From Peribacillus sp. Bi96 (lineage in GTDB: Bacteria; Bacillota; Bacilli; Bacillales; DSM-1321), in NCBI RefSeq assembly GCF_918698115.1, contig NZ_CAKKLV010000029.1, positions 1 through 57,685 on the forward strand: 57,685 bases of DNA, written 5' to 3'. The notes under the pieces were generated by a model. That model was not told where the DNA came from. It did no database searches and saw only the letters and a program-made list of their open reading frames with translations. Position 1 is the stretch's first letter. The number at the start of each line of letters is the position of its first letter. The position numbers and the translations under genes are program-made. This document shows positions 8,667 through 20,285 of the stretch, one piece after another.

Positions 8667-8976
8667 TTTTTTTATAAATATATAATACCAGCCATTCCCA
8701 AATACGTCAATGATTTATTTTCATTTTTTTGTAAAAAAAGAGTATGGCTGCATTTCCAAGGAACAAAAAGGGTTATAAAGAAAAAAAGCGGCGATGCCTT
8801 TGTAAATTTTAAAAAATATAGGCTACAAAGAACTACTCGCTTCACCATTATTCGACAAACTGTGCATGTAAGAATATCCTTCTCCTACTCTATTATATGA
8901 TTAAATACAATTTAGTTTCAAAACAAAAGTTCTGAATTAAGGATAATTCTTCAAAAAAGCTATAACTTGTGAGTTG

Positions 8977-9005
8977 TTGCACAAAAAAAGAATTTTAGGT
9001 ATATT
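8977..9005 (+). promoter_or_regulatory. Probable sigma-A promoter of metS
   Basis: TTGCAC (8977-8982), 17-nt spacer, TATATT (9000-9005). It would give a 5' leader of about 200 nt before the metS GTG. Confidence 0.55.
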
Positions 9006-9203
9006 TTGTTGAGGTAAGAGGTAATGCTGACATAAGGGATGTTTACCCTTCAGTTTAATTGAAATTTTTATTCTATTAACATGGTGATTTGATTAGTGAT
9101 TATTGTCGCATAGAATCGTATATAGCGTTAAAATAGAGATAATAGCTTTAAATATAGACTGTAGGTTTTTGGCCAGTCCTAAAGCCAGTTTTTCAAACGA
9201 TGA

Positions 9204-11177
<1,974 letters not shown>

Positions 11178-11184
11178 ACCCATA

Positions 11185-11228
11185 AAAACATAAAGGTGTT
11201 TCATATGAAACATCTTTATGTTTTTTTC
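11185..11228 (+). terminator. metS terminator
   Basis: AAAACATAAAGGTGTTTC pairs with GAAACATCTTTATGTTTT with one mismatch around an ATAT loop, and is followed by Ts. Confidence 0.92.
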
Positions 11229-11385
11229 TTTATGCTTTTGGATAAAGTACATGATTATAGGTTTGTTTTTTAGGTTTACAGTCACTTGTGGGGCATATAG
11301 GCCCTCTGTAATCTTTTTGTTACCTAAATGTGAAACATAAAACTTTCTTTTTTTAATAAAATAGTGCTAGAGAGGAAGAAGAATA

Positions 11386-12153
11386 ATGTTATTCGACACA
11401 CACGTTCATCTAAATGCGGAACAATTCAACGAGGATCTGGAAGAGGTCATCAAAAGAGCTAAGGAAGCAGGAGTGAATAATATGGTAGTCGTTGGTTTTG
11501 ACCGGCCTACCATTACGAGGGCGATGGAATTAATAGAAACTTATGATTTCATGTACGCCGCAGTCGGATGGCATCCTGTGGATGCTATAGATATGACAGA
11601 AGAGGATTTACTATGGATCGAGGAATTATCCAATCATCCAAAGGTTGTGGCCATTGGTGAGATGGGTCTTGACTATCATTGGGATAAATCACCGAAAGAT
11701 GTTCAAATGGAGGTTTTCAGGAAGCAAATCCGATTGGCGAAAAAGGTGGGGCTGCCCATCATCATCCATAATCGGGAAGCGACCGCGGATATCGTGAACA
11801 TATTAAAGGAAGAAGAGGCATCTTTGGTGGGAGGCATCATGCATTGCTTTAGCGGAAGTGCAGAAACAGCCTTGGAATGTATTAATATGAATTTCTATAT
11901 TTCATTGGGTGGCCCCGTTACCTTTAAAAATGCAAAAAAACCTAAAGAGGTGGCAGCAGCCGTACCTTTAGACCGGTTATTGATTGAAACAGATTGTCCA
12001 TATTTAGCGCCCCATCCTTATAGAGGGAAACGTAATGAACCTTCCTATGTGAAGCTTGTTGCAGAACAAATTGCTGAAATCAAACAACTCCCGATAGAGG
12101 TAATTTCCCAGGCAACAACGGAAAATGCCAAGAAATTATTCGGCATTAACTGA
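11386..12153 (+). CDS. yabD: TatD-family metal-dependent DNase (YabD)
   Basis: A 255-residue TatD/YcfH amidohydrolase-fold nuclease. Metal ligands are recognisable: the DTHVHL motif (His6, His8), GEMGLDYH, the HNREA segment, HCFSGS and ETDCPYLAPHPYRGKRNEP near the C-terminus. Members are 3'-5' exonucleases acting on DNA or RNA in the cytoplasm. ATG 11386 follows GAGAGGAAGAAG. It has no visible partner gene; its neighbours metS and yabE are separately transcribed. Confidence 0.93.
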   Translation: MLFDTHVHLNAEQFNEDLEEVIKRAKEAGVNNMVVVGFDRPTITRAMELIETYDFMYAAVGWHPVDAIDMTEEDLLWIEELSNHPKVVAIGEMGLDYHWDKSPKDVQMEVFRKQIRLAKKVGLPIIIHNREATADIVNILKEEEASLVGGIMHCFSGSAETALECINMNFYISLGGPVTFKNAKKPKEVAAAVPLDRLLIETDCPYLAPHPYRGKRNEPSYVKLVAEQIAEIKQLPIEVISQATTENAKKLFGIN

Positions 12154-12322
12154 CAGTTTTTTTTACAATATTCCCCGGGGTTCGCTAGCTAAAATCGCAT
12201 TTTTTAAGATTTCTACAAATCTCACACCATTTATAGGGTTATTATGTCGAGAAGTCACCCTTTCCTTTTCAATGCGGAATATGCATAATAGGTAGTAATT
12301 TCCTAAATGAGAAGTGAATGGG

Positions 12323-12352
12323 TTGACAGCTTGATAACTATGTCTATATAAT
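12323..12352 (+). promoter_or_regulatory. sigma-A promoter of yabE
   Basis: TTGACA (12323-12328), 18-nt spacer, TATAAT (12347-12352). Both hexamers are consensus. The expected start at about 12359 leaves a very short leader before the AAGGAGGA site. Confidence 0.8.
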
Positions 12353-12377
12353 CACCGGGAGGAAGGAGGAGTTTTTC

Positions 12378-13586
12378 ATTCTATTAAAAACTATGAAAAA
12401 CCTTATTCCCAAACCTTTTGGGAAGAAGAGAATGGCAATTGCCATATGCAGTGCGATTCTTGTTTCTACAGCATTGGGAATACTAATCTATCAAGGAACA
12501 AAGCATACAGTTACAATAATGCTAGACGGAAAAAAACAGGTAGTGCGGACACACGCATCTACTGTAAATGATATGTTGAAAGATTTAGAGATTACCGTTC
12601 AAGCCGCAGACTATGTCCACCCATCAAGAGACAGCAAGGTCGATGATAATTTAGAGGTGGTCTGGAAGCCTGCGCAAAAAATCGTCATGGTCGAAGATGG
12701 CAAGGCAAAGGAAGTTTGGTCAACTACCGATACGGTAGGCGAACTTTTAAAAGAACAAGATCTTAATATAAAGGATCAGGATAAGATCACGCCTTCCAAA
12801 AATACGAAGCTGGAAGCGAATATGGAAGTTGCCATAGACAAAGCCTTTTCACTGAAATTAGTGGTGGGTGGAGACGAAAAACAGGTATGGTCAACTTCGA
12901 CTACTGTCGCTGACTTTTTAAAGCAACAAGGAGTAAAACTCAATGATTTGGATCGAGTTGAGCCAGAATTAGCCGAAAAAGTTGAAGCTGAGAATACGGT
13001 AAACGTTATTCGAATTGAAAAAGTCACCGATGTAGTGGAAGAACCAGTTGACTTTGCTGTCATAACTAAAAAAGATGACTCCTTATCAAAAGGGAAAGAG
13101 AAAGTTGTCAAAGAAGGAAAAGACGGACTCATTTCTAAGAAGTATGAAGTTATTAAAGAAAATGGCAAAGAGGTCAAAAGAGAATTACTTTCAGAGAAAG
13201 TAGTTCATAAAAAGCAGGATAAGGTTGTAACGGTCGGAAATCAAACGACGGTTGCCCAAGCATCACGCGGAGTAACCAACGTTAGTTCTACAAATGGAAA
13301 AGAAATATATGTATCATCAACGGCTTATACTGCAAGTTGTAAGGGCTGTTCCGGTGTCACGTCTACAGGCGTAGATCTTAAGAGTAATCCAGGTGCGAAA
13401 ATCATTGCTGTCGATCCAAGCGTAATTCCTTTGGGTTCGAAAGTCTATGTAGAGGGATATGGCTATGCAGTAGCTGCTGACAAAGGTGGAGCAATAAAGG
13501 GAAATAGGATAGATGTCTTCTTTTCCTCAAAAAATGATGCATATCGCTGGGGTGTAAAGAAAGTAAAGGTTCGCGTATTGAACTAA
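12378..13586 (+). CDS. yabE: Cell-wall protein YabE (DUF348, G5 and 3D domains)
   Basis: A ~400-residue exported wall protein of the Rpf/Sps-like family. A basic N-terminus and one membrane segment (about residues 17-38) are followed by three DUF348 repeats, a G5-like region and a C-terminal 3D domain. The 3D domain carries the expected DxD motif (AADKGGAIKGNRIDVFF) and is a lytic-transglycosylase-like fold. Start: the only good ribosome binding site, GGAGGA at 12365-12370, is 7 nt from an in-frame ATT at 12378. The first ATG, 12393, is 22 nt away and gives 397 residues. I give the ATT start with reservation. It is slightly shorter than B. subtilis YabE. Confidence 0.85.
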   Translation: MLLKTMKNLIPKPFGKKRMAIAICSAILVSTALGILIYQGTKHTVTIMLDGKKQVVRTHASTVNDMLKDLEITVQAADYVHPSRDSKVDDNLEVVWKPAQKIVMVEDGKAKEVWSTTDTVGELLKEQDLNIKDQDKITPSKNTKLEANMEVAIDKAFSLKLVVGGDEKQVWSTSTTVADFLKQQGVKLNDLDRVEPELAEKVEAENTVNVIRIEKVTDVVEEPVDFAVITKKDDSLSKGKEKVVKEGKDGLISKKYEVIKENGKEVKRELLSEKVVHKKQDKVVTVGNQTTVAQASRGVTNVSSTNGKEIYVSSTAYTASCKGCSGVTSTGVDLKSNPGAKIIAVDPSVIPLGSKVYVEGYGYAVAADKGGAIKGNRIDVFFSSKNDAYRWGVKKVKVRVLN

Positions 13587-13600
13587 TAAGGTTTCTCTCG

Positions 13601-13628
13601 CAGGAGATGAATTCGTCTCCTGTTTTTT
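13601..13628 (+). terminator. yabE terminator
   Basis: CAGGAGATGAATTCGTCTCCTG forms a strong hairpin with a TTTTTT tail, 15 nt after the stop codon. Confidence 0.92.
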
Positions 13629-13859
13629 GACGTTTTATTTTCCATTTGTTGAAAAACCCTATGTAAAACTGTTTTAATAAGATAGACGTATCAATATTCC
13701 ATAAGAGTTCATTATAGGTGAATTTTCATAAATGATGTTGGCTGGAGTGAATTCCTATCCTACAAGTTTAATAAGAAAAGGGTAGGTATTTTTAAGAGGA
13801 CCAGTTACATTTATTACGAGCTAATCAAAGCGCTTGCGCTTTTCTGTATGGAGGAAAAT

Positions 13860-15294
<1,435 letters not shown>

Positions 15295-15313
15295 AGAATA
15301 AGTAGAAAAAGTC

Positions 15314-15355
15314 AAAGTCGGAACGGGATTACTCCCAACTTCCGGCTTTTTTTTG
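15314..15355 (+). terminator. rnmV-ksgA terminator
   Basis: AAAGTCGGAA...CTTCCGGCTTT with a smaller inner GGG/CTC pairing is followed by eight Ts, 20 nt after ksgA. Confidence 0.9.
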
Positions 15356-15403
15356 TTCTGGATATGACTTTCATGAATGGAAATGTAGTCAATCCCCATC
15401 TTT

Positions 15404-15432
15404 CACCATTCAAGAATGGTTCGCATAACTTA
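15404..15432 (+). promoter_or_regulatory. sigma-K promoter of yabG
   Basis: CACC (15404-15407), 16-nt spacer, CATAACTTA (15424-15432) matches the late mother-cell consensus mACm-N16-CATAnnnTA completely. yabG is a known sigma-K gene in B. subtilis. Sequence match is direct; use is inferred. Confidence 0.72.
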
Positions 15433-15487
15433 AGAATGAAAATAAACTAGGGCAGGCTGAAAATAAGTCTTCTCATGGGGTGGGGCC

Positions 15488-16366
15488 ATGAATATTCAAA
15501 TAAACGATATTGTTGGTCGGGTTTCTTATAAATGCGACCTGGTGTTCCGGGTAATTGATATCCGGGATGTAGATGGAAGACGTGAAGCGATTCTTTATGG
15601 GGAAGATTTCCGATTGATTGCAGATGCACCTTTTCAGGATTTAATGATCATAAATGATAATGAAAGAAGTGACCGACAAAGGTCCAATGAGGTACTACAA
15701 GAACAATCTTACCGCTTATTAACACAAGATCTTGAGCTGCAACAACAAAAAAACGGATATCAATCCAGTAATGGTTACCGGTATAGCGGTGAATATTTTC
15801 AGATACCAGGCAGGGTCCTCCATGTTGATGGGGATGCGTCTTACTTAAGGAAATGCCTGGATCTATATCAGAAATTCAGTATTCCGGTCAATGGTGTCTA
15901 TTGCAGTGAAAAGGAAATGCCCCAAAGAATCGGGGGGCTGTTGGATCATTATAGGCCGGATATCCTTGTTGTGACAGGTCATGATGCCTATTCAAAATCA
16001 AAAGGACCAATGTCCGATATCAATGCTTACCGTCACTCCAAGGACTTTGTACAGACAGTTAGAGAAGCGAGAAGGAAGGTTTCACATTTAGACCAATTGA
16101 TAATATTTGCAGGAGCTTGTCAATCTCATTTTGAGTCGCTGATCCAAGCTGGGGCAAATTTTGCAAGCTCGCCTTCCCGTGTCAATATTCATGCTCTAGA
16201 TCCAGTATATATTGTTGGAAAGGTAAGCTTTACGCCTTTTACTGAGCATATTCATGTATGGGATGTCCTTCGGAATACATTAACAGGAGAGAAGGGGTTA
16301 GGCGGAATTGAGACAAAAGGTGTGTTACGGACCGGTCTGCCTTTCAGGCCATTTCAGGAAGAATGA
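15488..16366 (+). CDS. yabG: Sporulation-specific coat protease YabG
   Basis: A 292-residue peptidase of the YabG family, which processes spore coat proteins in the mother cell late in sporulation. The N-terminus (MNIQINDIVGRVSYKCD) and the central HDAY (His165) and GACQS (Cys211) motifs are conserved. I infer that this His/Cys pair is the catalytic dyad of a cysteine protease. ATG 15488 follows GGGGTGGGG. It is monocistronic behind a sigma-K promoter, with a terminator at 16369. Confidence 0.93.
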   Translation: MNIQINDIVGRVSYKCDLVFRVIDIRDVDGRREAILYGEDFRLIADAPFQDLMIINDNERSDRQRSNEVLQEQSYRLLTQDLELQQQKNGYQSSNGYRYSGEYFQIPGRVLHVDGDASYLRKCLDLYQKFSIPVNGVYCSEKEMPQRIGGLLDHYRPDILVVTGHDAYSKSKGPMSDINAYRHSKDFVQTVREARRKVSHLDQLIIFAGACQSHFESLIQAGANFASSPSRVNIHALDPVYIVGKVSFTPFTEHIHVWDVLRNTLTGEKGLGGIETKGVLRTGLPFRPFQEE

Positions 16367-16368
16367 AC

Positions 16369-16401
16369 GAGCTGCATTTTGAAATAATGCAGCTTGCTTT
16401 T
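16369..16401 (+). terminator. yabG terminator
   Basis: AGCTGCATT / AATGCAGCT, loop TTGAAAT, then GCTTTT. This is an intrinsic terminator immediately after the stop. Confidence 0.85.
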
Positions 16402-16585
16402 AACGTGTTGGAGTTCGGATATACTCAAAAAAATCGAGCTTTTTTGAGGAGTAACGACACGAAATGATGTTTTAATTACGAAAATTCGGCTTGATTAAAA
16501 TGAAATAGTTCGTTTACATAATTTTTCATTTCCCAGGATATAATAAAATTGTTCGCGATTTTGCCGGATTTCAGATAAAAATATA

Positions 16586-16614
16586 TTGACTGCATTTTTA
16601 AGTACTGATATAAT
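16586..16614 (+). promoter_or_regulatory. veg promoter P1
   Basis: TTGACT (16586-16591), 17-nt spacer, TATAAT (16609-16614). It is a strong near-consensus sigma-A promoter in very AT-rich DNA, as expected for veg. The rest of the 16402-16585 interval holds nothing I recognise. Confidence 0.85.
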
Positions 16615-16626
16615 TTATTATTTTGT

Positions 16627-16655
16627 TTGCGTATATTTGTGAATTGTGATATACT
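16627..16655 (+). promoter_or_regulatory. veg promoter P2
   Basis: TTGCGT (16627-16632), 17-nt spacer, TATACT (16650-16655), directly downstream of P1. This gives a tandem arrangement. Confidence 0.6.
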
Positions 16656-16678
16656 TAACTTAGTGAGGTGGACCGAAA

Positions 16679-16930
16679 ATGCCAAAAACTCTAGCTGATA
16701 TTAAAACTGCACTTGATTCAAACCTAGGCAAAAGATTGCTTTTAAAAGCAAACGGTGGAAGAAGAAAGACTGTAGAACGTTTTGGAACTTTGGCGGAAAC
16801 TTATCCGGCTGTTTTTGTAATTGAGCTCGACCAAGATGAAAATGCGTTTGAAAGAGTATCTTACAGCTATGCGGATGTTTTAACGGAAACCGTGGAACTA
16901 ACATTTTTAAACAAACAACAAGAGATGTAA
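16679..16930 (+). CDS. veg: Veg protein
   Basis: An 83-residue small basic protein of the Veg family (DUF1021), very highly expressed in vegetative cells and during outgrowth. In B. subtilis it has been linked to biofilm matrix gene expression through SinR. The conserved [16 protein letters not shown] core is present, with a predicted SH3-like beta fold. ATG 16679 follows GTGAGGTGG. It is transcribed from tandem strong promoters and lies 150 nt before sspF. Confidence 0.94.
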   Translation: MPKTLADIKTALDSNLGKRLLLKANGGRRKTVERFGTLAETYPAVFVIELDQDENAFERVSYSYADVLTETVELTFLNKQQEM

Positions 16931-17003
16931 CTTAGACGAGGCAGTGAACAATTATGTTTGCTGCTTTTTGTTTTGTATAAATTACCTGAGCGGCCCAATA
17001 TAG

Positions 17004-17033
17004 GCGTAAAAAGGATGTAATGAAATAGCGTAT
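17004..17033 (+). promoter_or_regulatory. Possible sigma-G promoter of sspF
   Basis: GTAAA, 18-nt spacer, CGTATGA is a partial fit to the sigma-G consensus (GHATR-N17/18-CATNHTA), with two -10 mismatches. Position and target support it more than sequence does. Confidence 0.33.
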
Positions 17034-17080
17034 GATGCAAACACTAGGCATGTGACAGCATGTGAAAGGGGTTGCTTCGC

Positions 17081-17257
17081 TTGAGCAGGAAAAAAGGGAT
17101 TATGTCAGATGGTCTTAAAGAAGAATTGGCAAAAGAACTTGGATTTTACGATGTTGTCCAAAAAGAAGGCTGGGGAGGAATCCGAGCCAAAGACGCAGGT
17201 AACATGGTAAAACTTGCTATCGAAAAAGCACAACGTCAATTAGTGAACAAAGAGTAA
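17081..17257 (+). CDS. sspF: Small acid-soluble spore protein SspF
   Basis: A 58-residue minor alpha/beta-type SASP that binds DNA in the forespore. The [19 protein letters not shown] and [17 protein letters not shown] blocks are the family signature, including the germination-protease-type region. The start is TTG 17081, 9 nt after AAGGGG. The in-frame TTG at 17072 touches the ribosome binding site and cannot be used. It is closed by the long hairpin at 17289-17368. Confidence 0.93.
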   Translation: MSRKKGIMSDGLKEELAKELGFYDVVQKEGWGGIRAKDAGNMVKLAIEKAQRQLVNKE

Positions 17258-17288
17258 GATAACACTTAATTGTATCATGCTGTCCTTG

Positions 17289-17368
17289 TGAACGAAGCCG
17301 GACTCTTTATATAATGTATAGCACTATTCATTTTTGCTTACATTGTAAATAAGGAGTCTGGTTTTTTT
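17289..17368 (+). terminator. sspF terminator
   Basis: CCGGACTC near 17290 pairs with GAGTCTGG before a T7 run near 17362-17368. An inner AATGTA / TTACATT pairing extends the stem across the long loop. Confidence 0.8.
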
Positions 17369-17578
17369 ATGTATCGGGTAATGCTATATGGGTATGTAGC
17401 AAGTCTTTTGGGTTGCAGGAACGAGCTGCTCTCCCATGTACCTACATGTGTCTATTCTCCTCTAAAGGCCAATCTTAGCTTGAATACATTGAAATTACGA
17501 TGAAAAAACCTTTAGAATATAAACAAATATGATAGAATAGGACAAGAACTTTTAAGAACGTTAAAGTAGGTGGACATA
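17369..17578. other. sspF-ispE intergenic region
   Basis: About 210 nt between the sspF terminator and ispE. AT-rich -10-like sequences (TATAAA near 17519, TAGAAT near 17533) probably contain the ispE promoter, but no pair of hexamers is convincing. No coding sequence is seen. Confidence 0.5.
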
Positions 17579-18448
17579 TTGAAGCTTATGGAAAAAGCCC
17601 CGGCTAAAATTAATTTGGCTTTGGATGTGCTTTTCAAACGGCCTGATGGGTATCATGAAGTGGAAATGATCATGACGACAGTCGACCTTGCCGATAGAAT
17701 TGAACTAAAGGAAATAAAGGGAAACCAAATTAAAATTCTATCCCATAATCGATTTGTTCCGGATGATCATCGTAATTTAGCTTATCAAGCCGCTTTTATT
17801 CTAAAGGAACGTTTTGGGATCAATAAAGGTGTTTCTATAACTATAGAGAAAAATATACCAGTAGCGGCGGGACTTGCTGGTGGAAGCAGTGATGCCGCAG
17901 CTACCTTGAGAGGCTTAAATAGACTGTGGAAGCTTGGTCTTTCCATGGATGAGCTTGCGGAAATAGGAGCCGAAATTGGCTCGGATGTGTCATTTTGTGT
18001 CTATGGAGGAACGGCATTGGCCAGAGGGCGCGGGGAAAAAATCACGCATCTTCCTGCACCGCCAAAATGCTGGGTCATCTTGGCCAAACCGACAATCGGT
18101 GTTTCTACGGCCGATATATACAAAAGGCTCCAAGTATCAAAAATGGAGCATCCGGATGTACCTGGAATGATTTCGGCTATTAACGAAAACAGTTACGAGG
18201 ATGTATGTCAGGGTTTGGGCAATGTTCTAGAGCAAGTGACATTGCAGTTATACCCGGAAGTTGCGAATATTAAAGATCAAATGAAGACATTTGGAGCAGA
18301 CTCGGTCTTAATGAGCGGAAGTGGTCCGACCGTTTTTGGTTTAGTGGAACATGATTCGCGCATGCAAAGGATTTATAACGGACTTCGGGGATTCTGTGAT
18401 CAAGTCTATGCGGTTCGCTTATTAGGTGATCGAAACAACCTTGAATAG
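17579..18448 (+). CDS. ispE: 4-diphosphocytidyl-2-C-methyl-D-erythritol kinase
   Basis: A 289-residue GHMP kinase of the MEP isoprenoid pathway (CDP-ME + ATP to CDP-ME 2-phosphate). Motifs: [13 protein letters not shown] with catalytic-region Lys/Asp, the ATP loop [15 protein letters not shown] (94-108), and [10 protein letters not shown] near the C-terminus. TTG 17579 follows GTAGGTGG at good spacing and gives exactly the B. subtilis length; GTG 17570 overlaps that site. purR follows 61 nt later. Confidence 0.95.
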   Translation: MKLMEKAPAKINLALDVLFKRPDGYHEVEMIMTTVDLADRIELKEIKGNQIKILSHNRFVPDDHRNLAYQAAFILKERFGINKGVSITIEKNIPVAAGLAGGSSDAAATLRGLNRLWKLGLSMDELAEIGAEIGSDVSFCVYGGTALARGRGEKITHLPAPPKCWVILAKPTIGVSTADIYKRLQVSKMEHPDVPGMISAINENSYEDVCQGLGNVLEQVTLQLYPEVANIKDQMKTFGADSVLMSGSGPTVFGLVEHDSRMQRIYNGLRGFCDQVYAVRLLGDRNNLE

Positions 18449-18491
18449 ATACGTACATTAGTGGTATAGTTGCATTATAATATTCGGAATT
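18447..18491 (+). promoter_or_regulatory. Candidate purR promoter with PurBox-like sites
   Basis: TATAAT at 18476-18481 lies between two sequences resembling PurBox AWWWCCGAACWWT. One is at 18447-18459 (10 of 13 matches). The other is an inverted copy at 18479-18491 (12 of 13). This suggests autoregulation by PurR, as in B. subtilis. The 19-nt gap between boxes differs from the usual 16-17, so confidence is limited. Confidence 0.4.
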
Positions 18492-18509
18492 CACAAAGGG
18501 GGTGTCTCA

Positions 18510-19334
18510 ATGAAATTTCGTCGCAGCGAGAGGCTAGTCGATATGACCAATTATTTATTAGAACATCCAGGGGAACTTGTTTCGCTGACATATTTTGCTG
18601 AAAGGTATAGTTCGGCAAAGTCATCGATCAGTGAAGATTTGACAATCATCAAAGATACCTTTGAACAACGTGGGATAGGATCTTTAACGACCGTTCCAGG
18701 TGCAGCGGGCGGAGTGAAGTATATTGTTTCCATCAAGGAAGATGAAGCTAATGCCTTCATTGACGGATTATGCAAAACAATTGCCAGTCCCGAAAGGTTA
18801 CTCCCTGGCGGCTATCTATATATGACAGACATATTAGGGCATCCGCAAACCGTGAATAAGGTTGGAAGGATAATCGCTTCTATGTATGCCAAGAAAAATG
18901 TCTCAGTCATAATGACAATGGCAACTAAAGGTATATCATTAGCATACGCCGTGGCAAATTATTTGAATGTTCCAGTTGTCATTGTAAGAAGGAATAATAA
19001 AGTAACGGAAGGTTCCACAGTGAGCATCAATTATGTTTCTGGATCTTCAAAGAGAATTCAGACCATGGTACTCTCTAAGAGAAGTTTGGTTGAGGGTTCG
19101 AATGTATTAATTGTAGATGATTTCATGAAAGCTGGGGGTACCATTAATGGTATGGTCAGTTTATTGGATGAATTTAAGGCAACAGTTGCCGGAATTGCGG
19201 TTCTGGTCGAATCAGAACATACGGAAGAATGTCTTGTCGAGGACTATGTTTCATTAATCAAGTTGACTCAGGTGGTCGAAAGAGACAAAAAAATCAATGT
19301 CAGTCGAGGAAATTACTTTTTGAAAAATGAATAG
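18510..19334 (+). CDS. purR: Purine operon repressor PurR
   Basis: A 274-residue repressor with an N-terminal winged-helix domain (about 1-75) and a C-terminal phosphoribosyltransferase-like domain. The PRPP-loop [13 protein letters not shown] includes Asp203/Asp204. PurR binds paired PurBoxes, and PRPP relieves repression of purine synthesis genes. ATG 18510 follows AAAGGGGGTG. Its end overlaps the extended yabJ frame, and yabJ is its usual operon partner. prs, which makes the effector PRPP, lies 3 kb downstream. Confidence 0.96.
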   Translation: MKFRRSERLVDMTNYLLEHPGELVSLTYFAERYSSAKSSISEDLTIIKDTFEQRGIGSLTTVPGAAGGVKYIVSIKEDEANAFIDGLCKTIASPERLLPGGYLYMTDILGHPQTVNKVGRIIASMYAKKNVSVIMTMATKGISLAYAVANYLNVPVVIVRRNNKVTEGSTVSINYVSGSSKRIQTMVLSKRSLVEGSNVLIVDDFMKAGGTINGMVSLLDEFKATVAGIAVLVESEHTEECLVEDYVSLIKLTQVVERDKKINVSRGNYFLKNE

Positions 19335-19347
19335 GGGGAATCATTTC

Positions 19348-19722
19348 ATGAAAACGATACATACGAATGAAGCACCGGCAGCGATCGGCCCATACTCACA
19401 AGGTGTGATCGTCGATAAGTTATTTTTCAGTTCAGGACAAATCCCACTTACTGCTTCTGGTGAATTGGTAACGGGCAATGTTAAGGAACAGACACACCAG
19501 GTCTTTCAGAATCTCCAAGCTGTATTGAAAGAAGCGGGAGCCTCATTAGAATCGGTCATTAAAGCTACGGTATTCATTAAAAGCATGGATGATTTCGGTT
19601 CGATTAATGAAGTTTACGGTGAATATTTTTCTAGTCACAAACCTGCCCGCTCTTGTGTAGAGGTAGCACGACTTCCTAAAGATGTACTTGTGGAAATTGA
19701 AGTGATTGCGCTCGTTAAATAA
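19348..19722 (+). CDS. yabJ: RidA-family enamine/imine deaminase (YabJ)
   Basis: A 124-residue YjgF/YER057c/UK114 protein that hydrolyses reactive enamine/imine intermediates such as 2-aminoacrylate. The motifs [16 protein letters not shown] and the C-terminal [21 protein letters not shown], with the conserved Arg, are intact. ATG 19348 lies 9 nt after AGGGGG; the upstream ATG at 19327 is inside purR without a suitable site. It is co-transcribed with purR, consistent with YabJ aiding purine-linked metabolism. Confidence 0.95.
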   Translation: MKTIHTNEAPAAIGPYSQGVIVDKLFFSSGQIPLTASGELVTGNVKEQTHQVFQNLQAVLKEAGASLESVIKATVFIKSMDDFGSINEVYGEYFSSHKPARSCVEVARLPKDVLVEIEVIALVK

Positions 19723-19739
19723 ACGGGCGTTTTTTTTGT
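19705..19739 (+). terminator. purR-yabJ terminator
   Basis: GCGCTCGTT / AACGGGCGT, with an AAATA loop that includes the yabJ stop, is followed by eight Ts. The hairpin begins inside the coding sequence. Confidence 0.88.
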
Positions 19740-19842
19740 TCTTTCAGGGGAATTCATAATGGGTAATTTTTCTGTAAGAAAAGGGTGTTTTCTATTATTT
19801 TTGAAAACTAGGCTGAATTTTCTAAAAAACTTACAGATAATA

Positions 19843-19869
19843 GAAGGAGTTCACGTTTTTTTGTTGAAT
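19843..19869 (+). promoter_or_regulatory. sigma-H promoter of spoVG
   Basis: GAAGGAGTT (19843-19851), 11-nt spacer, GTTGAAT (19863-19869) matches RnAGGAwWW-N11/12-RnnGAAT. The surrounding A/T tracts are the type of sequence bound by AbrB at the B. subtilis spoVG promoter. The match is direct; regulation is inferred from the homologue. Confidence 0.75.
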
Positions 19870-19915
19870 ATGTACTTTAAGTTTTAACAACAACAAAAAG
19901 GGATGGTGAGCTTAA

Positions 19916-20212
19916 ATGGAAGTAACTGACGTAAGATTACGCCGTGTGAATACGGACGGTCGTATGAGAGCTATCGCATCAATTACACTGGATAATGAAT
20001 TTGTGGTTCATGATATTCGTGTGATCGACGGAAACAATGGTTTATTTGTAGCAATGCCAAGTAAACGAACTCCAGATGGAGAATTCCGGGATATCGCTCA
20101 TCCAATCAATTCATCTACACGCGGGAAAATTCAAGAAGCTGTCTTAACAGAATATCACCGATTGGGAGAACTTGAAACTGAACTAGAGGAAGCTGGAGCT
20201 GGAGCTTCTTAA
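19916..20212 (+). CDS. spoVG: SpoVG, RNA/DNA-binding regulator of septation and sporulation
   Basis: A 98-residue SpoVG protein. The conserved [19 protein letters not shown] start and [21 protein letters not shown] core are present. It influences asymmetric septation and sporulation, and in other Firmicutes acts as a nucleic-acid-binding global regulator. ATG 19916 follows GGGATGGTGAG. Here the gene is monocistronic with its own terminator; the 672-nt gap to glmU is larger than I recall for B. subtilis. Confidence 0.97.
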   Translation: MEVTDVRLRRVNTDGRMRAIASITLDNEFVVHDIRVIDGNNGLFVAMPSKRTPDGEFRDIAHPINSSTRGKIQEAVLTEYHRLGELETELEEAGAGAS

Positions 20213-20254
20213 TTGACTATACTTTCAACCTTTAAATTTATAATTCGTGCACCT

Positions 20255-20285
20255 AGAGCCTACTTCATAAGTAGTGCTCTTTTTT
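20255..20285 (+). terminator. spoVG terminator
   Basis: AGAGC-TACTT / AAGTA-GCTCT, with small internal mismatches, is followed by TTTTT at 20281. Confidence 0.88.

Noticed and set aside
12776..13177. 133-codon antisense frame within yabE
   Set aside because: Composition reflects the complementary strand of a Lys/Glu/Val-rich gene (Ser/Thr-rich product). An antisense RNA to yabE is known in B. subtilis, but a protein is not supported.
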